From positions 3,243,011 through 3,307,010 of the forward strand of contig NZ_CP067225.1 in the NCBI RefSeq assembly GCF_016617715.1: 64,000 bases of DNA. The letters run 5' to 3'. Below are positions 57,865 through 64,000 of this stretch, one piece after another (within the stretch, counting starts at the first letter, position 1; every line of letters starts with the position of its first letter). Both the position numbers and the translations under genes were made by a program. Under the pieces are notes generated by a model. It saw only the letters and a list, made by a program, of their open reading frames with translations. It had not been told where the DNA came from and did no database searches. The stretch comes from Paracoccus sp. MC1862 (GTDB taxonomy: Bacteria; Pseudomonadota; Alphaproteobacteria; Rhodobacterales; Rhodobacteraceae).

Positions 57865-58643
57865 GCTTCCAGCCGCTCGTGGGGCAGGGCGGCTATGCGG
57901 GCTGGCGGCTGCTCGCCCGGACCGGCGAGGCGCAGAAGGCACTGGTCGCCCGCGATCCGCAAGTGGCGCGCGACACCGCCCATGTCCGCGCGAAGCTTGG
58001 CCAGGTCGGCAGCGCCGAGGAGCTGGTGTCGGATTTCCGCCTGCTGCGGACCTCTCTCAGCGCCTTCGGGCTGGAAGGGGATGCGAACAACCGCTTCTTC
58101 ATCCGCAAGGTCTTGGAATCGGACCTGAGCGATCCGAAAAGCCTGGCCAACCGGCTGAGCGACAAGCGCTATCGCGCCATGGCCGAGGCATTCCGCTTCG
58201 GCTCGGGCGGCAGCCCTTCGGCCAATCTTGCCGGCGAGATCGTCGGACGCCATGTTTCGGCCGAGCTGGAACGCAGGGTCGGCACGATCGACGGAAACCT
58301 GCGCCTGGCAATGAGCGCCGAGCGCGAGCTGAAGGCCCTGGGGGCGTCGGCATCATCTGACAACACCCGATGGTACAACATCCTTGGCTCGGCGCCGCTG
58401 CGGAAGGTGGTCGAAGGCGGGCTGGGGCTTGGAGCGGATTTCGGCAAGCTGCCGATCGACCGGCAACTTGCCGAGATGAAGACACGAAGCGGCAAGCTGT
58501 TCGGGTCCGACTCGCCCTCGGTCTTCGCCGAAGCCTCCAACGTGGAAAAGCTGATCCAGCGGTTCCTGGTCCGGGCGCAGGCTATCAGCCCGGCGCAATC
58601 CTCATACAACGCGGCGCTGGTGCTGCTGTCGAGCGGGAGGTGA
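57861..58643 (+). CDS. DUF1217-family flagellar protein
   Basis: A 260-residue protein starting MSFQPLVGQGGYAGWRLL, a DUF1217 opening; members are encoded in alphaproteobacterial flagellar clusters. Further segments: SAEELVSDFRLLRTSLSAFGLE, RFFIRKVLESDLSDPKSLANRLSD (in parts), IGSMV-like termini absent, and NAALVLLSSGR at the end. The function is not firmly known. ATG 57861 overlaps the flbT stop by 4 nt, so they are co-translated. Confidence 0.82.
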   Translation: MSFQPLVGQGGYAGWRLLARTGEAQKALVARDPQVARDTAHVRAKLGQVGSAEELVSDFRLLRTSLSAFGLEGDANNRFFIRKVLESDLSDPKSLANRLSDKRYRAMAEAFRFGSGGSPSANLAGEIVGRHVSAELERRVGTIDGNLRLAMSAERELKALGASASSDNTRWYNILGSAPLRKVVEGGLGLGADFGKLPIDRQLAEMKTRSGKLFGSDSPSVFAEASNVEKLIQRFLVRAQAISPAQSSYNAALVLLSSGR

Positions 58644-59294
58644 ACGAGCCGTCTCGCCGCATCGATGCCGCGGGGTGGGTCAGATCGGCGGGGATTGGCG
58701 TCAGTGGCCGAGGAGGGCTGACATGGGGGCTGGATGTTGCCGGAGGGGGGGCTTGGGCGGATCGGATTGCTGCGCTTCCCCAAGCCCGAGGCAGAGATGA
58801 CGCGGCGCTTCACGGCTCCTCTCAGGGCACCTCACAACACAAGCGTCGGCGCCTTCGGGGAAGACGACGCTGCGGGCGGGAACCGGTTGTCGGCGTTAGG
58901 AACCGCCGGTCAGGTTCTGCTGGTGGCCGCGGGACGGCAGTGCTTCACGTCTCCTTTCTGGTTCTTTCCGGGCACTTCACCAGGCAAGCATCTCACGCAC
59001 CTGCGCCTTCGGGAAGGACGACGCTGCAGGCGAGAACCGGCTGTCGGTGTTAGCGACTGCCAGTCATGCTCTGATGGTGGTCACGAGAGGTTAGCGCTTT
59101 ACGCTTTCTTGCGGGGCACCTCGCATTGCAAGCACTGGACGCGCCGGTGCTGCCGCCGGGAGGACGACGCGGCGGTCGGGAACCGGTTGTCGGCGCCGTG
59201 GCTGCCGGTCAGGGTGATGGCGGCTGCAGGGCTGCGGCTCGGGTTCGCTGCGGAGCAACGTGGCCTTTGCGGTCCGCACCGATGGCCGGTGCGG
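58644..59294. repeat. 650-bp non-coding region with three degenerate ~150-bp tandem repeats
   Basis: Three units start near 58807, 58942 and 59096 (GCTTCACG / GCTTCACG / GCTTTACG) and end near 59250. Each contains GGCACYTC, a GCCTTCGGG or related block, GACGACGC and AACCGGYTGTCGG (at 58881, 59035 and 59181: spacings 154 and 146 bp). Indels shift the frame between units, so no protein repeat is conserved. The longest frame (58734-59300) is not supported. It lies between the flagellar operon and ubiB. Confidence 0.6.
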
Positions 59295-60821
59295 TCATGA
59301 CAGCAGCGCACCCAGAACCGCGCCTGCTGCAAGCAGGGCGACCGCAAGCGGCCAGCGCGGGCTTGTCGGCTCGACGATGATCGTTGTCGCCTGGGGGCGG
59401 GACAGGCGGTCGAACTGGCGGTCCACGACCTCGGGCAGCAGGGGGGCGTGGCGGCCGAGCGCCTGCACCACCTTCAGCCCGTCGCGGATCGCCGCGCGGG
59501 GGCCGAGGTTGTCGCGGATGTAAAGCTCGACCGCCGGGCGGGCAGCGGCCCAGATGTTGATCTGGGGATCGAGCGTGCGGGTCACGCCCTCGACCACGAC
59601 CATGGTGCGCTGCAGCAGGATCAGCTCGGTCCGGGTGGCCATGCCGAAGCGTTCCGTCACCTCGAAGAGATAGGCGAGCAGGTTCGCCATCGAGATGCGG
59701 CTGGCGTCGGCGCCGAAGATCGGCTCGCCCACCGCGCGCAGGGCGCGCGAGAACTGGGCCATGTCGCGGTCAGGCGGCACGTAGCCCGCCTCGAAATGGA
59801 CGCGGGCGACGCGGGCGTAGTCGCGCTGGATGAAGCCGTAGATGATCTCGGCATAGACGCGGCGGGTGTATTCGTCGATCTGCCCCATGATGCCGAAATC
59901 GAAGGCGACGATGTCGCCGTTCGGGGCGACGCGCAGGTTCCCCTGGTGCATGTCGGCGTGGAAGAAGCCGTCGCGCAGCGCGTGGCTGAGGAAGATCTGC
60001 AGCATCCGTTCCGCGATGCGGGCGGTGTCGTGTCCGGCGGCGCGGATCGCGGGCACGTCGGCCATGGGGATGCCCTCGGCCCAGTCGCTGGTCATGACCC
60101 GCCGTCCGCTGAGATCCCAGTGCGGCAGGGGGACCGAGAAGCCGGGGTCCTCGCGGGTGTTCTCGGCGAATTCAGAGGCCGAGGCGGCTTCCAGCCGCAG
60201 GTCCAGTTCGCCCATGACGGTGGATTCGAAATGGCCGATCACGTCGCGGGGGCGCAGGCGGCGGCTGGCGGGGGACAGGCGCTCGATCAGGCCGGCGGCG
60301 AAGTGGAAGGCGTCGATGTCGCGGCGGAAGGCGGCGGCGATGCCGGGGCGCAGGACCTTGACCGCGACCTCAGCGCCGGTATCGGCGCGGCGGGCCTTGT
60401 GGACCTGCGCGATCGAGGCCGCGGCTACGGGGGGCGAGAAGTCGGTGAAGAGCGTCTCGACCGGAGCGCCGAGGTCCTCCTCGATCTGCTGGCGGGCGTA
60501 CTCGGTGGGAAAGGGCGGCAGGCTGTCCTGCAGTATCCGCAGGTGGCCCGCCATCTCGGCGCCCACGACGTCGGGACGGGTCGAGAGGATCTGGCCGAAC
60601 TTGATATAGGCAGGGCCGAGCGCGGTGATCGCCCGCGTCACCGGCGGCAGCGCGGGGTCGCCCTTGTAGCCCAGCCAGGCGAAGGGCCAGCCCAGCAGCC
60701 GCGCGGCCACCCGCAGCCGGGGCGGGGCGTTCATGGCGTCCAGCGCCGCGCCCATGGCGCCGGTGCGCTGGAAGGTCGCGCCGGTGCGGATCAGGCGCCA
60801 GATGTTGTGGGGGCCGCGCAT
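59295..60821 (-). CDS. ubiB: UbiB atypical kinase, ubiquinone biosynthesis
   Basis: A 508-residue ADCK/UbiB-family protein needed for coenzyme Q synthesis. MRGPHNIWRLIRT start, the signature KxGQ loop in GPAYIKFGQILSTRPDVV (residues about 69-86), the Ala-rich nucleotide loop PPVAAASIAQVHKA, the catalytic-loop FFHADMHQGNLRV and the metal site FDFGIMGQID. A C-terminal hydrophobic helix (WPLAVALLAAGAVLGALL) anchors it in the membrane. Starts 1 bp after the ubiE stop. Confidence 0.95.
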   Translation of the reverse strand: MRGPHNIWRLIRTGATFQRTGAMGAALDAMNAPPRLRVAARLLGWPFAWLGYKGDPALPPVTRAITALGPAYIKFGQILSTRPDVVGAEMAGHLRILQDSLPPFPTEYARQQIEEDLGAPVETLFTDFSPPVAAASIAQVHKARRADTGAEVAVKVLRPGIAAAFRRDIDAFHFAAGLIERLSPASRRLRPRDVIGHFESTVMGELDLRLEAASASEFAENTREDPGFSVPLPHWDLSGRRVMTSDWAEGIPMADVPAIRAAGHDTARIAERMLQIFLSHALRDGFFHADMHQGNLRVAPNGDIVAFDFGIMGQIDEYTRRVYAEIIYGFIQRDYARVARVHFEAGYVPPDRDMAQFSRALRAVGEPIFGADASRISMANLLAYLFEVTERFGMATRTELILLQRTMVVVEGVTRTLDPQINIWAAARPAVELYIRDNLGPRAAIRDGLKVVQALGRHAPLLPEVVDRQFDRLSRPQATTIIVEPTSPRWPLAVALLAAGAVLGALLS

Positions 60822-60822
60822 C

Positions 60823-61575
60823 TCAGATCTTCCAGCCCGAATGCAGCGCGGCGATGCCCATCGAGAGGTTGCGATACTGAACCCGCTCGAAGCCCGCGTC
60901 TTGGATCATTCCGGCGAAGCTGTCCTGGTCGGGAAAGCGGCGGATGGATTCCACGAGATACTGGTAGCTGTCGCGGTCGCCCGCGACCAGTTGCCCCAAG
61001 GGCGGGATCACATTGAAGGAATAGCGGTCATAGGCCCATTGCAGCATGGGCACGGGAAGCTGGGAAAACTCCAGCACCATCAGGCGGCCACCGGGTTTCA
61101 GGACCCGGAAGGCCTCGGCTAAGGCATCAGGGATGCGGGTGACGTTGCGGATGCCGAAGCTGATCGTGTAGCGGTCGAAGCTGGCGTCCGCGAAGGGCAG
61201 GGCCATGGCATCGCCCGTCACCCACGACAGGCGGTCGGCCAGACGGTCAGCCTCGGCGCGCTTGCGGCCCTCGACCAGCATCGATTCCGTCATGTCGCAG
61301 ACCGTCACCCGCGCGCCCGGCGCCCGCTGAAGGAAGCGGAAGGCGATGTCGCCGGTCCCGCCCGCCACGTCCAGCAGGTGCTGGCCGTCGCGGGGCGCGA
61401 GCCAGTCCATCATGGCGTTCTTCCAGAGGCGGTGGACGCCCACGCTCATCAGGTCGTTCATCACGTCGTATTTGGACGCCACGCGTGAGAAGACGCCGTG
61501 AACCATCCCCGCCTTTTCGCCCTCGGGCACGTCGCGGAAGCCGAAATGGGTTTGCTTCGGGGGGGTGTCGATCAT
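60823..61575 (-). CDS. ubiE: Ubiquinone/menaquinone C-methyltransferase UbiE
   Basis: A 250-residue SAM-dependent methyltransferase acting on the demethylated quinone ring. [35 protein letters not shown] at the N-terminus (positions 10-44), SAM loop [16 protein letters not shown], the ISFGIRNVT segment and [17 protein letters not shown]. Operon with ubiB. Divergent from mutM across 54 bp. Confidence 0.97.
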   Translation of the reverse strand: MIDTPPKQTHFGFRDVPEGEKAGMVHGVFSRVASKYDVMNDLMSVGVHRLWKNAMMDWLAPRDGQHLLDVAGGTGDIAFRFLQRAPGARVTVCDMTESMLVEGRKRAEADRLADRLSWVTGDAMALPFADASFDRYTISFGIRNVTRIPDALAEAFRVLKPGGRLMVLEFSQLPVPMLQWAYDRYSFNVIPPLGQLVAGDRDSYQYLVESIRRFPDQDSFAGMIQDAGFERVQYRNLSMGIAALHSGWKI

Positions 61576-61629
61576 AGCTGAGCATCCAGTCGCCGGTCAG
61601 GGCGGCACCATGCAGCGGATGGGCGGGAA

Positions 61630-62472
61630 ATGCCAGAACTGCCAGAGGTGGAAACGGTACGTCGCGGTCTTGCGCCGCATCTGGTGGGCCGCCGCATCGT
61701 GCGGGTGGACCAGCGCCGCCCCGACCTGCGCTGGCCGATGCCGCCGGACCTCGTGCAGGTGCTGACGGGGGCGCTTGTGACGGACCTGCGGCGGCGGTCG
61801 AAATATATCCTCGCCGATCTGGACCGCGACGCGAGCCTGCTGCTGCATCTGGGGATGTCAGGGCGGATCAGGATCGAGGGCGAGGCCTTGGGCCGCTTCC
61901 ACCATGACCCCTCGATCCTGACGCGGCACGATCACCTGGTGCTGACGACCGAGGATGGCACCACAATCACCCTGAACGACGCCCGCCGCTTCGGCGCGGT
62001 GGATCTTGTGCGCGAGGGCAGCCACCGGCTGCTGGCGGCACTGGGCCCCGAACCTTTCGACGAGGATTTCACGCCGGCGCGGCTGGTGTCGGCGCTTGCC
62101 GGTAAGAAGGCGCCCATCAAGGCGGCGCTGCTGGATCAGCGGATCGTGGCAGGTCTGGGCAACATCTATGTCTGCGAGGCGCTGTTCCGGGCGGGTATCC
62201 ACCCGACACGGGCCTCGGGCCGCATCGGACCCGAGCGCATCGCCCGGCTGCATGTCGCGATCCGCGAGGTGCTGTTGCTCGCCATCGAGGCGGGCGGCTC
62301 ATCGCTGCGCGATCACCGCCAGACCTCGGGCGAGCTTGGCTATTTCCAGCACAGTTTCCGCGTCTATGGGCGCGAGGGGCAGCCCTGTCTGCGCGATGGC
62401 TGCGGCGGAACGGTGCGGCGGATCGTGCAATCGGGGCGATCCACCTGGTATTGCCCTGACTGCCAGCGGTGA
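61630..62472 (+). CDS. mutM: Bifunctional DNA-formamidopyrimidine glycosylase/AP lyase (MutM)
   Basis: A 280-residue repair enzyme that removes 8-oxoguanine and formamidopyrimidines. [17 protein letters not shown] exposes Pro2 as the nucleophile with Glu3; the DNA-contact loop [11 protein letters not shown], catalytic Lys in RSKYILADL, and a C-terminal zinc finger ([14 protein letters not shown]...CPDCQR with Cys-x4-Cys and Cys-x2-Cys). Full length. Confidence 0.97.
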   Translation: MPELPEVETVRRGLAPHLVGRRIVRVDQRRPDLRWPMPPDLVQVLTGALVTDLRRRSKYILADLDRDASLLLHLGMSGRIRIEGEALGRFHHDPSILTRHDHLVLTTEDGTTITLNDARRFGAVDLVREGSHRLLAALGPEPFDEDFTPARLVSALAGKKAPIKAALLDQRIVAGLGNIYVCEALFRAGIHPTRASGRIGPERIARLHVAIREVLLLAIEAGGSSLRDHRQTSGELGYFQHSFRVYGREGQPCLRDGCGGTVRRIVQSGRSTWYCPDCQR

Positions 62473-62541
62473 CGCTGGAACCGGGGCCGCCGCTTTGCTA
62501 AGCCATTGTGAAATCGCAATCGCTGCGCGGAGCATGCTCAC

Positions 62542-63318
62542 ATGGCCTACAAGACCCTGATCGTCGAAATCGCCGACCATGTCGCGCTGATTCGCCTCAA
62601 CCGCCCCGAGGCGCTGAACGCGCTCAGCGGCGAGCTGGTCTCGGAACTCGCCGCGGCGATGACCGCGGCGGACAAGGACGACAACGTCCGCTGCATCGTG
62701 CTGACCGGCAGCGAGAAGGCCTTTGCCGCCGGCGCCGACATCAAGGAGATGGCGTCGAAATCCTATGTGGACGTGCTGACGGACGACCTGTTCGGCCCCG
62801 AGATCGAAGCCATCCAGCGCATCCGAAAGCCGGTGATCGCCGCCGTCGCGGGCTATGCGCTGGGCGGGGGCTGCGAGCTTGCGATGATGTGCGACTTCAT
62901 CATCTGCGCCGAGAACGCCAAGTTCGGCCAGCCCGAGATCAACCTGGGCGTCATCGCGGGCATCGGGGGGACGCAAAGGCTCACGCGCTTCGTGGGCAAG
63001 TCGAGAGCGATGGACATGAACCTGACCGGCCGCTTCATGGACGCGGCCGAGGCGGAACGCTCGGGCCTCGTCAGCCGGGTGGTGCCTGCCGACAAGCTGA
63101 TCGACGAGGCGATGGGCGCGGCGAAAAAGATCGCCTCGAAATCCGCCGTCGCCACGATGGTCGCGAAAGAGGCCGTGAACCGCAGCTACGAGACGACACT
63201 GCGGGAAGGCTTGCTCTATGAACGCCGCGCCTTCCATGCGCTGTTCGCGACCGAGGACCAGAAGGAAGGCATGAGCGCATTCGCCGAAAAGCGCGAGGCG
63301 CAGTTCCGCGACCGCTGA
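62542..63318 (+). CDS. Enoyl-CoA hydratase
   Basis: A 258-residue crotonase-family enzyme of fatty acid beta-oxidation, hydrating trans-2-enoyl-CoA. Oxyanion-hole segments [11 protein letters not shown] (near residue 66) and [18 protein letters not shown] (near 103-120), both catalytic Glu in GCELAM and in [20 protein letters not shown]. The pattern fits short-chain EchA/ECHS1-type enzymes. Starts 70 bp after mutM; rpsT follows 159 bp later. Confidence 0.95.
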   Translation: MAYKTLIVEIADHVALIRLNRPEALNALSGELVSELAAAMTAADKDDNVRCIVLTGSEKAFAAGADIKEMASKSYVDVLTDDLFGPEIEAIQRIRKPVIAAVAGYALGGGCELAMMCDFIICAENAKFGQPEINLGVIAGIGGTQRLTRFVGKSRAMDMNLTGRFMDAAEAERSGLVSRVVPADKLIDEAMGAAKKIASKSAVATMVAKEAVNRSYETTLREGLLYERRAFHALFATEDQKEGMSAFAEKREAQFRDR

Positions 63319-63477
63319 TCGGGGCTTCCCCTTTCTGTTCTTTGCCTCTATAGGCCCACGGTTACATGCGCGTGGGCCCGCTTAGGCAAGAATCAGGACC
63401 GATCCTTCCGGGGATCGGCTGTCTTGGGTCTTTTGCGCGACGACATGAACGCAACTGACCGATAGAGACAAACACAC

Positions 63478-63747
63478 ATGGCCAACACGCCCCAGTCCCA
63501 GAAACGCGCCCGCCAGACCGAGCGCCGCACTGCCATCAACAAAGCCCGCCGCTCGCGCATCCGCACCTATCTGCGGAAGGTCGAGGAAGCGATCGCTGGC
63601 GGCGATCCGCAGGTCGCGGCCGAGGCGCTGAAGGCAGCCCAGCCGGAACTGATGCGCGGCGTCACCAAGGGCGTCGTCCACAAGAACACCGCGGCGCGCA
63701 AGGTGTCGCGCCTGGCGGCGCGGGTGAAGGCGCTGTCGGCCGTCTGA
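63478..63747 (+). CDS. rpsT: 30S ribosomal protein S20
   Basis: An 89-residue, highly basic small-subunit protein that binds 16S r[40 protein letters not shown] and the C-terminal [18 protein letters not shown] match S20. The ATG at 63478 has only a weak ribosome site (GAGACAAACACACATG). The terminator follows 26 bp after the stop. rpsT next to dnaA is common in this order. Confidence 0.97.
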   Translation: MANTPQSQKRARQTERRTAINKARRSRIRTYLRKVEEAIAGGDPQVAAEALKAAQPELMRGVTKGVVHKNTAARKVSRLAARVKALSAV

Positions 63748-63772
63748 TCAGGCACGAACCGCATGGCTCTGC

Positions 63773-63801
63773 AAGGGCGCTCCGGCTTTCGGGGCGCCCT
63801 T
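63773..63801 (+). terminator. Terminator of rpsT
   Basis: AAGGGCGC (63773-63780) pairs with GCGCCCTT (63794-63801), with CCG/CGG continuing the stem inside, then TTGTCATT. Strong, 26 bp after the stop. Confidence 0.85.
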
Positions 63802-64000
63802 TGTCATTCTGCACCGCAGCGTCACGATTCCTGATAAGATATTGATTTCATTGAGTTCATAAAAGAGATGCATCCCTGCCACAGATTCGCGGACCAAAGC
63901 ACCTGTCAAGCCGATAGTTCGGTTGCGGCACCCTCGGGCTTGCCGCTAGCTTGGTCGGTGCGATTCACGTCGCGACAGGGGATGATGCCCGGACCGCCAG
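63802..64000. other. Region before the expected dnaA; AT-rich patch
   Basis: No gene seen in the last 199 bp. An AT-rich stretch (63832-63870, GATAAGATATTG... and TTCATAAAAG) contrasts with the GC-rich surroundings and may be a promoter or part of the origin. No exact DnaA box (TTATCCACA or close form) was found. dnaA itself is not in the window; its position is expected from gene order only. Confidence 0.4.

Noticed and set aside
58734..59300. 188-codon frame in the repeat region
   Set aside because: Crosses the three nucleotide repeats in different frames. Cys/Arg-rich product without homology pattern.
63802..64000. Origin of replication with DnaA boxes
   Set aside because: Only an AT-rich patch was seen. 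No exact or near-exact TTATCCACA was found on either strand, so oriC is not claimed.

Overview
The window is high-GC DNA from an alphaproteobacterium, most likely the Rhodobacterales/Rhodobacteraceae (Paracoccus or a close relative). The grounds are an SOS box of the GTTC-N7-GTTC type upstream of recA, the flagellin-flaF-flbT order, a CckA hybrid kinase, an alphaproteobacterial suf operon, and the mutM / ubiE-ubiB / enoyl-CoA hydratase / rpsT order. That order normally lies just before dnaA and the chromosome origin, so this is chromosome. The genus is inference. No rRNA, tRNA or CRISPR array was seen.

Layout. 1-9 kb: a 5'-truncated dnaE, a small lipoprotein, ilvC, a UbiH-type hydroxylase operon with a HAD phosphatase, and a GntR regulator / AlkA-like glycosylase / esterase operon. 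9-19 kb: an HNH nuclease with a clear promoter, a radical SAM protein behind a LexA-type box, an ArsC-like protein, trpS, a rhomboid-fold protein without catalytic residues, and an operon of an LppC-like lipoprotein, glnD and murJ. 19-24 kb: rsmI-yraN, gshB, a 540-bp gap and comM. 24-33 kb: coaBC runs into a suf operon (cysteine desulfurase, sufB, sufC, sufD, two YIP1-like membrane proteins, sufS). A low-GC glycosyltransferase gene sits between sufB and sufC. 33-46 kb: a lytic transglycosylase, a CHASE/HWE kinase, cckA, an RsmB-like methyltransferase, recA, alaS, a class II amidotransferase, aroC and an orphan BrnA-like protein behind an 11-bp-period repeat array.

46-49 kb is the accessory island. 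It holds a reverse transcriptase of the defence-associated (UG/DRT) kind, with a 266-nt leader between it and carB. It is interrupted in frame by a 1,059-bp IS481-family element, so RT, transposase and RT tail form one 800-codon frame. A second copy of the element, in opposite orientation, lies at 54.9-56.0 kb in the flagellar cluster, next to the flagellin promoter region. Both copies have perfect 6-bp target duplications.

49-59 kb: carB, flgD and fliK on the minus strand, then a FlgJ-type rod-binding protein, a FlgN-like protein, the second IS, flagellin, flaF, flbT and a DUF1217 protein on the plus strand. A 650-bp non-coding stretch with three degenerate ~150-bp repeats follows. 59-64 kb: ubiE-ubiB, mutM, enoyl-CoA hydratase, rpsT and the likely start of the dnaA/oriC region, cut off by the window end.

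An interspersed intergenic element (TTCTTCTTCG..AAATATCC plus GC-rich hairpins) recurs at gene ends in the first 24 kb.
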